In this document: positions 1 through 8,766 of the stretch, one piece after another
Layout of the letters: each line of letters starts with the position of its first letter
Position numbering within the stretch: the first letter of the stretch is position 1
Assembly: GCA_021294835.1 (NCBI GenBank)
Contig: JAJTDF010000019.1
Location: 1 to 41,960 of the forward strand
Origin: Planctomycetaceae bacterium
Lineage (GTDB): Bacteria > Planctomycetota > Phycisphaerae > Phycisphaerales > UBA1924
Direction of reading: 5' to 3'
Length of the DNA: 41,960 bases
Program-made: the position numbers and the translations under genes
The notes under the pieces: model-generated
Seen by the model: only the letters and a program-made list of their open reading frames with translations
Told to the model about the DNA's origin: nothing
The model's database searches: none

Positions 1-185
1 GCGGGGGCGGGCGAGGAGGATGTGGTGGTCGGACGGGCGGGGGCGGGGCGGGCCGGCTGGGTGGTCGGGCCGGGCTGCTGCGGAGCCTGCCGCTGCCCGC
101 TGCCGGGCTGAGCCGCGGGGCGGCCGGCAGCGCCGTAGGTCGCGGGCAAACCGGTCGGGGATGTGCGGGGGTTGACGCGATCCAT
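1..185 (-). CDS. Partial Pro/Ala/Gln-rich protein, N-terminus only
   Basis: An open frame starts with ATG at 185 and runs off the left edge of the window without a stop (about 61 codons). A strong Shine-Dalgarno GGAGG lies 7 nt before the ATG. The visible product begins MDRVNPRTSP and then becomes low-complexity, rich in Pro, Ala, Gln, Arg and Thr, with no recognisable domain, signal peptide or membrane segment. It is divergent from the PhoU-like gene, so 186-361 would hold both promoters. The start is well supported by the ribosome site; the function cannot be told from this fragment. Confidence 0.55.
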   Translation of the reverse strand, partial: MDRVNPRTSPTGLPATYGAAGRPAAQPGSGQRQAPQQPGPTTQPARPAPARPTTTSSSPAP

Positions 186-361
186 GGGGAAGCCTCCGTG
201 CCGGGCCTCCGGCGGACCGCCGGGGGCGACGCCCGCTCCGCGGGCTCGGGGAGGGGATCGGCTTTGCGCCGAGCACACACCGCGCAGGCGCTCCGGGCGG
301 GGTGTTTTCCTTGTCTGTCTCCTATATTCCCGCGTCCGTACGCCCGCTGGATCAAGCACCC

Positions 362-1129
362 ATGGCCACCGACCCGACCGCGTCCAACCCGTCCGCCTCC
401 GCTTCGCCGCTTGCCGGCGGTCCGGCCGGTTCACCGGTCCGCACGTCGGACATGTTCATGGAGCGGGAGATTCAGGCGCTGCGGAAGCGGCTGATCGAGG
501 AAGCGGCGACCGTGATCGGCATGGTGGAAACGGCGACCGAAGCACTGACCAGGCTGGACCCCGAACTGGCCCGAGTGGTGATCAGCCGCGACGACCAGAT
601 CGATACCGAAGAGGTCCACATCGAAGAAGAGTGCTTCCGGCTGCTGACTCTCTACCAGCCTTTTGCACGGGACTTCCGCAAGATCGCTTCCATGCTGCGG
701 GTCAACGCGGACCTGGAGCGAGTGGCCGACCACGCGACGAGCATCTGCAAGCAAACGGTGAAGCTCAAGGACCGCGGAGCGACCAAACTGCCCACGGCGC
801 TGACGGAACTGGCCCAGCGGGTGCCGATGGTGTGCCACGCGCTGCTCAACGCGTTTGTCACCGAGAATGCCGACGCGGCGCGGGACGTGATCTCCCGCGA
901 CCGCGCCATCGACTCGCTGGACAAGAAGCTGTTTGAAGAGTGTCTGGACGTCATGGGCGATGCCCGCGACAGCAAGGCGACGGGCATCTTGATGTATCGC
1001 TGCGGCCGTGAGATGGAGCGGATCGGCGATCTGATGAGCAACATCGCTGAGGACGTGATCTACCTGGTGTCCGGGCACATCGTGCGGCACTCGGAGAAGA
1101 AGCGGCTGAAGAAGGCGGCGCAGGGGTAA
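362..1129 (+). CDS. phoU: PhoU-like phosphate signalling protein
   Basis: The 255-residue product is a PhoU-family all-helical protein. In known systems PhoU links the Pst phosphate transporter to the PhoR/PhoB two-component system and represses phosphate uptake when phosphate is plentiful; it is cytoplasmic and binds metal clusters. Two PhoU repeats are visible, each with the family helix motif: RVNADLERVADHATSI in the first half and REMERIGDLMSNIAEDV in the second. A 30-residue Ser/Ala/Pro-rich N-terminal extension precedes the domain. ATG 362 is preferred over the frame's upstream start at 302 because a TATATT -10-like element (323-328) lies in between. No pst or pho genes are visible nearby. 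Confidence 0.9.
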   Translation: MATDPTASNPSASASPLAGGPAGSPVRTSDMFMEREIQALRKRLIEEAATVIGMVETATEALTRLDPELARVVISRDDQIDTEEVHIEEECFRLLTLYQPFARDFRKIASMLRVNADLERVADHATSICKQTVKLKDRGATKLPTALTELAQRVPMVCHALLNAFVTENADAARDVISRDRAIDSLDKKLFEECLDVMGDARDSKATGILMYRCGREMERIGDLMSNIAEDVIYLVSGHIVRHSEKKRLKKAAQG

Positions 1130-1154
1130 GCCCGGCGGCGGCCCATCACCGGGC
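1130..1154. terminator. Possible hairpin between convergent genes
   Basis: A 6-bp GCCCGG/CCGGGC stem with a 13-nt loop sits across the 16-bp gap between the convergent PhoU-like and DUF1566 genes. It has no T-tract, so a terminator role is only a suggestion. Confidence 0.25.
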
Positions 1155-2546
1155 GTCACGGACCAGACGCACATAATTGAGGATGCGGACATCATCGCCC
1201 TGGGGGCCGAACCCGCTCCGCCAGCGGGGGTCGGTCGGATCGCCTGACTTGGGGTCGCTTCGCTGTGCTCCCGCGCCGTGAACGTTGATCCAATCCACCG
1301 GCCCGGCCAAGCCGGAAGCTGGCGGCCCGGGAGGCGGGGGCGAACTCGAAGGTGGAGCAGCAGCTGGGGGCCCGCCGCCCGGTGGCCGTCCGCCCGGCCC
1401 CCCCGGCGGGGGCTGCAGACGACCGAGAGATCGACCGAAGCAGACATAGACCGCCTGCGAGCCCAGATCGTCGCCGGGGGTTTCGAAGTGGGTGGTGCCA
1501 GTCCAGAAGTAGGACTCGGGGTTGGTGGTCAGGAACACCGGGTCGATGGCAGGCCCCCGTCTGGCAGGATCAGCGGCGTCGGGGGCCCGGCTGTAGTCGA
1601 CGATGGACTGAAGTTCCTTGGCGGTGGGCAGCCGCCAGTCGTCATGACCGGCCGTGCGGTCGTCACGGGCGAAGCGCAGGGCGGCCCGCCAGTCCATGGG
1701 CTCTTTGCTGTCAGCACGGGTCCACATCAGACCGGAGGCTCGATCTGTGACGGTGCCGTCAAGGTTGTCGTGGAAGTCATTGACGCCATACGCGGGGACG
1801 CCGGGGGTGGAACGCACGAAGCGGGCAAATCGCTTCATTCGGCCCTCGACCGGGTGACGGTCGCGCGGATAGCCCTTGATGCGGCCGTCGGCGAAGTTCA
1901 CACCGAAGACGGTGGTCTGGCCGTTCATGGTCAGGCCGACATACTCAGTGCTTGACCAGTACTGGGCGTCAATGGGGCGCAGACCGCGCTCGGTGCGACC
2001 AAAGTGAAAGGTGAATACGGAGGTATCGATGTAGGGCCGCATGGGCGAGAACCCCGAGCCGCCGCGGAAATCCATGAGCGAGTACAGCTCCTTGACCGTG
2101 GGCAGCCGCCAATCGGTGTGACCCGCGGTGCGGCAGGCCGGGGCAGCGGCGACCGCCTCGGCATAGGTGCCCTCGAAGGGCTCCTTGGTCCAGATCAGTC
2201 CGGTCTGCTCGTCCAGCACGGTGCCGTCACCCAGGTCGCGGAAGCTCATGGGGTTGCGGAGGTGGTCGGCATCCTGACCGGACCAGGTTGCATCGCCCCT
2301 GGAAACCGGGCGGCCGGCATCATCCCAGCGACCAGTCTGGCCGGTATGGGTGATCACGTACGGCAAGCGGGCCGTCGAGGGTTCCGAGGTGGTGCCCCCC
2401 GAGGGCCGGGGTGGCTGTGCGATCTGAGCTTGCGACGCCTGCCCAGCGGCGACTCCGAAGGCCATAAGGCCCAGCAGAGCGGCCGGCAACGCGTGCAGAC
2501 TGCGTCGGACAATGCGGAGTTGCGGGGCCGTGCGAGGACATGGCAT
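1146..2546 (-). CDS. Secreted protein with two DUF1566 domains
   Basis: The 466-residue product starts at ATG 2546 with GGAGA 7 nt upstream. Residues 1-38 form a signal peptide (Arg-rich start, then a Leu/Ala core ending near GVAAGQAS). Two DUF1566 (Lcl C-terminal-like) repeats follow, each with the DGTV-D-x-GLxWT start and DWRLPTxKEL core. The family is common in secreted or surface proteins; its biochemical role is not established. A Pro/Gly/Ser-rich block of about 45 residues interrupts the second repeat between the VCFGRSLG strand and the VHGAGAQRSDPKSGDP motif. The gene lies 30 nt behind the MarR-type regulator on the same strand, so the two are probably co-transcribed. Confidence 0.8.
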   Translation of the reverse strand: MPCPRTAPQLRIVRRSLHALPAALLGLMAFGVAAGQASQAQIAQPPRPSGGTTSEPSTARLPYVITHTGQTGRWDDAGRPVSRGDATWSGQDADHLRNPMSFRDLGDGTVLDEQTGLIWTKEPFEGTYAEAVAAAPACRTAGHTDWRLPTVKELYSLMDFRGGSGFSPMRPYIDTSVFTFHFGRTERGLRPIDAQYWSSTEYVGLTMNGQTTVFGVNFADGRIKGYPRDRHPVEGRMKRFARFVRSTPGVPAYGVNDFHDNLDGTVTDRASGLMWTRADSKEPMDWRAALRFARDDRTAGHDDWRLPTAKELQSIVDYSRAPDAADPARRGPAIDPVFLTTNPESYFWTGTTHFETPGDDLGSQAVYVCFGRSLGRLQPPPGGPGGRPPGGGPPAAAPPSSSPPPPGPPASGLAGPVDWINVHGAGAQRSDPKSGDPTDPRWRSGFGPQGDDVRILNYVRLVRDAR

Positions 2547-2576
2547 GGGACTCTCCAAGGGACAGGGGTGGGCCGA

Positions 2577-3101
2577 TCAGCATGCGGCGGATGACGCGAC
2601 ATCGAGCATCGCATCACGGAGTTGCTCCAGAGTGCCCCGCAGGGCCTCGCCCGCCCCAGGGGGCAGGCGGGAGCACAGCAGGGCGTCGGTACGAGACCAG
2701 ATGTCGAGGACGTGCTGGCGGGCGGACAGGCCCGCCGGCGTCAGGCTGATGAGGTTGACGCGAGCGTCGAACGGGCTGGGGTGGCGGACGATGAGCCCCT
2801 TTGATTGGAGCCGGTCCAAGGCTTCCATGGCCGCAGCGGGCCCGCGATCCAGTCGCCGGGCGAGTGCCGCCTGGCTGACGCAAGCAGGCGGCTCGGGACA
2901 GGCGACCAGGACCCGGCCCTGCCCGTGTTGAACGGCCTCGGGGCCAAGGGTCGCAAATGCCTGCCGGAGGTGGTCTTCCAGGAGTTTGGCGGTGTGCAGC
3001 ACCAGGTGCAGCAGCGGCCGCTCGGCGGCGGCCTGCTCGGCAGCGGGCTGCTCGGCGATGGCTGGGTCGGGCGTGAGCAGGGATGGCCCCTGGAGTGTCA
3101 T
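2577..3101 (-). CDS. MarR-family transcriptional regulator
   Basis: From ATG 3101 the product has 174 residues and fits a MarR winged-helix dimer: an N-terminal dimerisation helix, a helix-turn-helix around VSQAALARRLDRGPAAAMEA, and a wing region around DARVNLISLTPAGL. MarR proteins are usually autorepressors that release DNA on binding small aromatic ligands. The same frame is open upstream to 3362, but the extension is low-complexity and overlaps a 12-bp palindrome that looks like an operator. No clear Shine-Dalgarno precedes ATG 3101, so the start is uncertain. The DUF1566 gene follows after 30 nt. Confidence 0.75.
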   Translation of the reverse strand: MTLQGPSLLTPDPAIAEQPAAEQAAAERPLLHLVLHTAKLLEDHLRQAFATLGPEAVQHGQGRVLVACPEPPACVSQAALARRLDRGPAAAMEALDRLQSKGLIVRHPSPFDARVNLISLTPAGLSARQHVLDIWSRTDALLCSRLPPGAGEALRGTLEQLRDAMLDVASSAAC

Positions 3102-3256
3102 TGAGATGGATCGGGGGTGTGGCCCAGATGCAGCCCGAGGGCGAGGACCGGCCGATGCGGATACGGGTGAAGCGGATGCGGAGCGTCGGGGCATGGGCGA
3201 GTCAGCACCAGTCGGGAGGCGGGACATGGCGGCAACGTGCATCCGTCGCCAGTTCA

Positions 3257-3268
3257 TATGGTACCATA
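3257..3268. promoter_or_regulatory. 12-bp perfect palindrome, candidate MarR operator
   Basis: TATGGTACCATA is a perfect palindrome and an AT-rich island in GC-rich DNA, about 155 bp upstream of the chosen MarR start. MarR proteins commonly bind palindromes in their own promoters. That it is the operator is inference. Confidence 0.35.
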
Positions 3269-3368
3269 CGTTTGAACCGGACGAAGGTTCCACAATTGCT
3301 GCGCACAGTCCATCGGAAGAGCGAGCTGGCTGTCCGGGCACGTCTTTGTGACCACCGCCCAAACGACA

Positions 3369-3400
3369 ACGCCCCGGCAGGGAGAGCCCGGCCGGGGCGT
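3369..3400 (-). terminator. Rho-independent-like terminator
   Basis: A perfect 10-bp stem ACGCCCCGGC/GCCGGGGCGT with a 12-nt loop lies 30 bp past the stop of the 3431-4345 gene. Read on the minus strand it is followed by TTGTCGTTT, a weak T-tract. Confidence 0.6.
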
Positions 3401-3430
3401 GTTGCGTTCATCTGGTTGTCGCGGGACTGA

Positions 3431-4345
3431 TCAGCCGCCGCCGCCGACGGCGGGAACCGGCAGGGCCCGGATCTCGGCGACGGTGGAGTTGGCCGAGTCG
3501 GTGGTCATCGAGACATAGCGACGACCGCCGGAGCCGGAGGAGAACGAGGTCGAGGGCCACCAGCGATAGCCGTTCAGAGCGCGGTGCATGTAATCGGGGG
3601 CGTCGACGATGATGTGGCCCTGGAAGTAGCGGGGCCGGTTGATCTCACCGCCGCCGTCGAGCCACTGGGTGGGCTCGCACAGGGCCGTGATCATCGGGAT
3701 GATCTCCTGATCCACCCGCTGACGGCGACGCTGCTCAACCTGCTCGGGATCGATGCGGCGGTTCTGCTGGTTGGCCTGGAAGGGGGACTGACCGCCGCCG
3801 CCACCGCCGCCGCCGCCCTGCTGGAGGGCCTGCTGGAGGTCGACCGTGGGGGCCTCGTTGTAGATCGGGACGACCAGGAGCAGGTCGTGGATGTCGTACA
3901 CCTCAACGCGCTTGAACTTGTTCAGCGACTTCTTCAGGCCGATCTGCATGGCCCCGAACTCGTTGAACTGCCAGCTGGTTTCTTCGCCTTCATCGCCCAC
4001 CGCCTTGGTCATGATCTTCTCAAGCACGGCGATGGCGGGCAGGCCCTTGACTGACAGGGTGACGGTGGACTCCTTGTCCAGCCCCTCGCCCCGGTCGGTC
4101 TTCCAGATCGGCTCGATCTGGGCGCCGGTGGTCTCGGCGATGAACTTGATCGCGTCCTCCAGGCGAACGTCGGTCAGGTCGGTGGTGATCGAACGCTGCA
4201 TCTTCACCAGCGTGTCGCGCTGCGGGTTGCCAGACGGCCGGGCGGCCGGGGCACCGTTCTGAGCGGAAGCCACCGGCGCCAGCGACGCCATCATCAGGCC
4301 CGCCGCTGCCAGCACCATCACGCTCTTGGTCACAATCTTCGTCAT
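3431..4345 (-). CDS. Secreted STN/secretin-like domain protein
   Basis: The 304-residue product has a clear signal peptide (residues 1-28, ending ASA before QNGAP) and an AAGGAG ribosome site. Residues 50-115 resemble an STN/secretin N-terminal module: a helix around LEDAIKFIAETTG, then VTLSVKGLPAIAVLEKIM. A second segment around VEVYDIHDLLLVVP resembles domains of planctomycete secretin-like proteins. Nine glycines in a row near residue 178 come from a GGC-type run and are followed by a Gln/Arg-rich charged linker. No beta-barrel secretin domain is present, so it is probably a periplasmic accessory protein. A TAAACT -10 candidate lies at 4381-4386. The gene stands alone and ends in a terminator-like hairpin. 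Confidence 0.65.
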   Translation of the reverse strand: MTKIVTKSVMVLAAAGLMMASLAPVASAQNGAPAARPSGNPQRDTLVKMQRSITTDLTDVRLEDAIKFIAETTGAQIEPIWKTDRGEGLDKESTVTLSVKGLPAIAVLEKIMTKAVGDEGEETSWQFNEFGAMQIGLKKSLNKFKRVEVYDIHDLLLVVPIYNEAPTVDLQQALQQGGGGGGGGGQSPFQANQQNRRIDPEQVEQRRRQRVDQEIIPMITALCEPTQWLDGGGEINRPRYFQGHIIVDAPDYMHRALNGYRWWPSTSFSSGSGGRRYVSMTTDSANSTVAEIRALPVPAVGGGG

Positions 4346-4704
4346 GACGACTCCTTGTCCGGTGGTCGAAACTGTCGGCTAGTTTATCTGCCGGTTACCC
4401 GAATGCCACCCGTCCACGATGCTTTTTGACCCCCGGACCATCCGGCCCTTCGAACCCCTGCCAGCGGCCCGGGCCGGCGGCAGGAGAGCCAAGGATCGGG
4501 CGTTCGGGGCGGGGCCGAGTCCAGCCGCTGCCACCGGGGACTATGACGCTCCGCCGGGCGAGCGGTTCCATGAAACCGATCAGGGCTTGACGGTCAGACT
4601 GAGCGTCCGAGACTTGCGGGCGGCTGGCGGCACTGGCCCAGTTGCCCGCGGCCGGGAGAACCGGCGGGCACCCCCCGCAGTGGCGGATTGGCACGGGCGC
4701 AGAG
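4346..4704. other. Intergenic region
   Basis: 359 bp between the STN-like gene and the tRNA. It holds the leader and a candidate -10 (TAAACT, 4381-4386, minus strand) for the STN-like gene. Its open frames are biased low-complexity shadows; nothing else is seen. Confidence 0.5.
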
Positions 4705-4776
4705 AGCCACTTCAGGGATTTGAACCCTGGACCTACGCTTTACGAAAGCGTCGCTCTACCGCTGAGCTAAAGTGGC
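4705..4776 (-). tRNA. tRNA-Thr (anticodon CGU)
   Basis: The minus strand folds into a complete cloverleaf: acceptor GCCACTT pairing with AAGTGGC, a D-arm TAGCTCAGCGGTAGAGC, anticodon stem ACGCT/AGCGT around loop TTCGTAA, and a T-arm CAGGG-TTCAAAT-CCCTG. The loop places CGT at positions 34-36, which reads the threonine codon ACG. The discriminator base is T, and the 3' CCA is not encoded. The gene lies 288 bp downstream of hflX on the same strand and appears to be a single tRNA. Confidence 0.95.
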
Positions 4777-5064
4777 GTTTGCCTTCAAACCGGGCCATTG
4801 CCCGCTGGTTGGGCATCCTCCGGCAAAGCCGACCGATGAAGGACCGGACGGTTCGCCGAAGGACCGCAAGTATCGGCGTGCCACCGGAACAAGTCCACCC
4901 CGGAAACGCGCAGCGGCGGGGTTGGCGATGGAACGGGCGGGAAGAAACGAGCCGCGACCAGACCTGCGTCCGGCGATCTGATGCTCGGCCGCTGACCAGC
5001 CTGGGGCCGGACAGGCAGCCGGAATGGGCTGGACTGGCCCAACGCGGAACGTCCGAATAACAGA

Positions 5065-6471
5065 TCAGTCGGCCTCGGGCGGCTTCCACCCCGGGCGGCC
5101 AGCCGGATCTTCACCGACCACCCGCATGCGGCTGCCCATGGCGCGAAGCTGGTCGACCTGGCGTTGGCCGATGCGAACCCGCATGCGAACCGAGCCCTCG
5201 TGGTACTCACGCGAAAGGACGCGGCCCCGCTTCTCCAGCGTGTCCACAGTCCGGCTGTCGCTCAGCGGCACATCCAGTTCCAGTTCCTGCTCCCCGCCCT
5301 GTGCCGCAGTTCGAACAAGTTCGCGCAGCTCGGCATGGCCGGGGCCGGCCGGGTTGCGGGCCTCGATCGCGATGGCCCCGGGGGCACGCTGCTGCCACAC
5401 CAGCAGCGCCGCGTTGTCCTGCAACTTGTCGACTTTGTTCAGCAGCACCACGCGCCGGGGCTCCTGCCAGCCCCGCTCGCCATCGGGGCGCTTGGCCTCC
5501 TCGGCCTTCACCTCCGCAAACAGCTCATCCAGCGTGCTGTTGACGGTGGCAAACTGCATCTCCGCGGCCGGGTCGCTCACGTCCAGCACGATCAGCAGCA
5601 GGTGGGCGTGGGTCGCCTCTTCCAGCGTCGCCTTGAAGCTGGCGATGAGGTTGTGCGGCAGGTCGCGGACAAAGCCGACGGTGTCAGAAAGCTGCACGTT
5701 CAGGCCGCCGCCCAAGTCCCACTCGCGGGTGCGGGTGACCAGCGTCGCAAACAGGCGGTCATCCGCGTACGCGCCGCCGGCGGTGAGGGTGTTGAATAGG
5801 GTGCTCTTGCCGGCGTTGGTGTAACCGACGATGCCGACGGTGAAATGGTCCAGCTTGCGCTGCTGCACCATCCGCCGCTTGCGTTCCTGAATGACCTCCA
5901 GCTCGCGGCGGAGCGCGTTCTTCTTCTCAGCGGCCAGGCGGCGGTCGATTTCCAGCTGCTGCTCGCCCGGGCCCCGGGTGCCGATGCCGGCCAGCCCGCC
6001 AGCGCCGACGATGCGTTCCAGGTGGCTCCACATGGCACGCAGGCGGGGGTAGGTGTACTCGAGTTGGGCGAGTTCAACCTGGAGTTTGGCCTCGGTGGTC
6101 GTCGCGCGGGAGGCGAAGATGTCCAGGATCAGTTCGCTGCGGTCGACGATCTTGACCTCGACGACCTCTTCGATGTTGGCCAACTGGCGGGGCGAGAGGT
6201 CGTGATCGAAGATCACCAGGCTGGCGTTGAGCTGCTTGACGAACGTCTTGAGCTCCTCCAGCTTGCCCTTGCCCATGAACGTGCCCGCGTTGGGCCGTTC
6301 CAGCCGCTGCTCCAGCGTGCCGACCACCACGGCGCCGGCCTGCTCGGCAAGGGAGGCCAGTTCGCCGAAGGGGTCGCGCTGGTCGTAGGTGCTTTCAGGC
6401 AGGCGAACGGCCGCGAGAACGGCACGTTCAGACTGCACGGCAATGGAGGTACGCTCTTTAGGTTGCGGCAT
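5065..6471 (-). CDS. hflX: GTPase HflX
   Basis: The 468-residue product is HflX, a ribosome-associated GTPase that in other bacteria splits stalled or hibernating ribosomes, especially after heat stress. The N-terminal HflX domain contains the AGTFMGKGKLEEL motif and a long coiled-coil with RGPGEQQLEIDRR. The G domain follows with G1 GYTNAGKST, G3 DTVGF and G4 NKVD. Length is normal for the family. ATG 6471 (MPQPKERTS) is taken rather than a start nine codons upstream. The 3' neighbour is tRNA-Thr. Confidence 0.95.
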   Translation of the reverse strand: MPQPKERTSIAVQSERAVLAAVRLPESTYDQRDPFGELASLAEQAGAVVVGTLEQRLERPNAGTFMGKGKLEELKTFVKQLNASLVIFDHDLSPRQLANIEEVVEVKIVDRSELILDIFASRATTTEAKLQVELAQLEYTYPRLRAMWSHLERIVGAGGLAGIGTRGPGEQQLEIDRRLAAEKKNALRRELEVIQERKRRMVQQRKLDHFTVGIVGYTNAGKSTLFNTLTAGGAYADDRLFATLVTRTREWDLGGGLNVQLSDTVGFVRDLPHNLIASFKATLEEATHAHLLLIVLDVSDPAAEMQFATVNSTLDELFAEVKAEEAKRPDGERGWQEPRRVVLLNKVDKLQDNAALLVWQQRAPGAIAIEARNPAGPGHAELRELVRTAAQGGEQELELDVPLSDSRTVDTLEKRGRVLSREYHEGSVRMRVRIGQRQVDQLRAMGSRMRVVGEDPAGRPGWKPPEAD

Positions 6472-6585
6472 AGGACGACCACCCCGGCCCCCGTTCACGG
6501 TCTCACCCCCGCCCCCCTCACTGGCAACTGCGGGGGAGCAGTTTTTACTGCAAGATGGTAGTCCAACGCGGCCCAGGCCGGGCCG

Positions 6586-8631
6586 TCAGCCGCCCGCCCG
6601 CTCCAGTTCCACCACCCGGCGGAACATGGCCCGGAACTCCTCAACGGCCCGCACCTTGGCCCGGGTGCCCTGCTCGGGGTCCCGCCAGTTGCGGGTGTCC
6701 TCGCTGATGGCGGCGTAGGTGTCGGGGGTGAAGGGAACCTCGGTTTCGTCGAGCATGATGTGGCTGGGGAACGCGTAGAACAGCCGTTCCATCTCCGCAA
6801 GGCGATCGGCGGGAAAGTCGCTGCGCGATCGGGCGCGATTCAGGGCCGCCCAGGCCGCGCGCAGTTCTTCGGCGCTGTCCACGCCGAAGGCCCCCATCAT
6901 GGTGATCATGCCGTCACGCCAGCCGACCGGGCGGGCGGAGGAGGCGGCGTTGAAGGGGTCCACCTTGTCAAAGAACCGGCCAAACACCGCAGGGTCGGCG
7001 TACATGGCACGACGCACCGGCATGCGGCGGAGGCGGTGCTCCACCGGCCCGACCCACTTGGCCGCGTCCTCGGCGGTCAGCGTGCGCGGAACGCGGCCCG
7101 CGGCCCGCTCCTGCTGCAGCGTCGGGAACTGCCAGAGGGCCTGGGCCTCGTCGGTGAGGCAGAACTCGACAAAGCGGCGAGCCAGCGCGGCGTTGGCCGA
7201 ACCCCGCAGGATGGAGACCGGGTCGGCATCGATGTAGACAGCGCCGACCGGATCGATGTACCCCACACGGGCGGCCTCGACCGACTCACCGGACCGCATC
7301 ACGGCCTGAGCCTGGCCCCGCCCGTAAAAGTCGATGACGACACCTGCGGCGGCCTCGCCCTGGCTCACGTCCATCGGCGGCATGGTGCTGGCTTGGGCGA
7401 AGTAGCGGGCGTTGGCGGCCATTTCGCGGAGCGTCCGCCAGCCCTTCTCCCAGCCTTCGCGACGGCCCTGGGTGCGGGCGTCGTCGTCGGTGGCCCCGGC
7501 GGCCTTGGCGCGGGCGGTGGCGGCCCGCACCTCCTCATTGAGGATCGAGTCGTACGCGGTAGCGACGCTGCCGCTCTGGCGTGGGTCGGCCAGCGCCAAC
7601 ATGCCGAAGTAGCGGAAGTCGCCCAAGTCCGTGAACGCCCGCGGCTCGTTCATGCCCAGTTCGCGGATCAGATCGCGGTTGAAGACGATACCAAAGCCCG
7701 ACAAAGCCGTGCCGAACCAGTGCTGCCAGTCTGCCGGTCGGGGGCGGGTGCCATCAGCCGACGGGGCCCCGCGGTGGTCCTGCCAGAGTTGTCCAGCACC
7801 GACCACGTTCTCGCCGTACACCCGCGCGAGGGTTGCCTCGTCGATGGCCGGCTCGGGCGGAGCCGAAAGGCGGACCATGAGGACCCGCTCCAGCCGACTC
7901 AGGTCGGCGGTTACCTCGACGCTCTCCCGATTCTCGCCGTCAGCGGCCAGCGGCAGCAGGGCCTCAGCTCCGCCCAACAGGGCGTTGGTCGGGATGCGAA
8001 TCAGCAGCGAACGCTCCTTGCCCTTGGCGGCAAAGCGGGCGCGGGTCTCGATCTGACGGACTTTGCCGACGGTCAGGGCGGCGACTCGCAGCCGCTCCCG
8101 CGGGCGATCCAGCCGGACGGTTCCCGAGCCGCTCAGCCCGAGCGAAGCGCTGACCACCGCCCCGCGAGACCGCAGACGGTCGTGATCAAACGTGCCGCCG
8201 CCGAACATCAAGTCAAAGTCCGCCATCCCGGGCTGAAACAGCGGCTCAAGGCTGAAGGACTCATCGAGCAGTTTGTCCGGGTCGCTCTGGCGAACCTCAT
8301 CGACCAACCGCTGCATCTGGCCGACGGCCCCGGCCTCCAGCAGCTTGAGAATCTCGGTGGTGCCGCCGGGCGTGCGATAGTCGATGGTGATGCTCTCGCC
8401 GTGCACCCGGCGGTGCCAGCGGTCGAACGCGAACGCGAACTCCTGGCGGATCTGCTCCACATGCGGCGTGACGATCACCAGCGTGCCGGCGGATCGCGGA
8501 GCCGGGGGCAGCAGCGCGTCACCACCGCTGACACCGGCGGCGTTGCCGCCCCGACCACGTGCCGCGAAGAAGGGCACGGCGATAATGGCAAGGAAGGCGC
8601 CCAGGATGACCCATCGGAACAGGTTGTTCAT
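6586..8631 (-). CDS. ABC transporter solute-binding-like protein
   Basis: The 681-residue product begins with one N-terminal membrane segment (residues 3-23), which anchors it or exports it. The region starting GTLVIVTPHVEQIRQEFAFAF resembles the first lobe of type-2 extracellular solute-binding proteins of the Fe3+/polyamine kind, and GFGIVFNRDLI and AAAGVVIDFYGRGQA are typical of the second lobe. It is about twice the usual length, with extra segments around residues 150-270 and a long C-terminal extension. No permease or ATPase gene is adjacent, so ligand and partners are unknown. A TACCCT -10 element lies 7 nt before the ATG and there is no Shine-Dalgarno, so the transcript is probably leaderless. 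Confidence 0.7.
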   Translation of the reverse strand: MNNLFRWVILGAFLAIIAVPFFAARGRGGNAAGVSGGDALLPPAPRSAGTLVIVTPHVEQIRQEFAFAFDRWHRRVHGESITIDYRTPGGTTEILKLLEAGAVGQMQRLVDEVRQSDPDKLLDESFSLEPLFQPGMADFDLMFGGGTFDHDRLRSRGAVVSASLGLSGSGTVRLDRPRERLRVAALTVGKVRQIETRARFAAKGKERSLLIRIPTNALLGGAEALLPLAADGENRESVEVTADLSRLERVLMVRLSAPPEPAIDEATLARVYGENVVGAGQLWQDHRGAPSADGTRPRPADWQHWFGTALSGFGIVFNRDLIRELGMNEPRAFTDLGDFRYFGMLALADPRQSGSVATAYDSILNEEVRAATARAKAAGATDDDARTQGRREGWEKGWRTLREMAANARYFAQASTMPPMDVSQGEAAAGVVIDFYGRGQAQAVMRSGESVEAARVGYIDPVGAVYIDADPVSILRGSANAALARRFVEFCLTDEAQALWQFPTLQQERAAGRVPRTLTAEDAAKWVGPVEHRLRRMPVRRAMYADPAVFGRFFDKVDPFNAASSARPVGWRDGMITMMGAFGVDSAEELRAAWAALNRARSRSDFPADRLAEMERLFYAFPSHIMLDETEVPFTPDTYAAISEDTRNWRDPEQGTRAKVRAVEEFRAMFRRVVELERAGG

Positions 8632-8638
8632 CGCGTGG

Positions 8639-8644
8639 AGGGTA
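8639..8644 (-). promoter_or_regulatory. -10 element TACCCT, leaderless-type
   Basis: TACCCT ends 7 nt before ATG 8631. The whole string TACCCTCCACGCGATG matches that before purC except for one base. No -35 is visible. Confidence 0.5.
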
Positions 8645-8766
8645 TTTCGTTGGCGGGCGGCGGCTCTGGCGGGTGGGCAACGCGGGAACCAGAGCCCGGC
8701 CAGACCGGGTGGCCGGACGGTGCTGTGGCGTTGGCGAGCATGCTTCGGGCACCCAATCATCCCGGC

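Noticed and set aside
1431..1447. Minus-strand frame 431-1447 opposite the PhoU-like gene
   Set aside because: Composition typical of an antisense shadow; the PhoU frame has clear family motifs.
3102..3362. N-terminal extension of the MarR regulator
   Set aside because: Low-complexity residues only, no ribosome site, and it would cover the palindrome.
6760..8739. Long plus-strand open frame opposite the solute-binding-like gene
   Set aside because: It is antisense to a gene with clear domain motifs and has Gly/Arg/His-rich shadow composition; only its last part (from 8767) is the real SDR gene.
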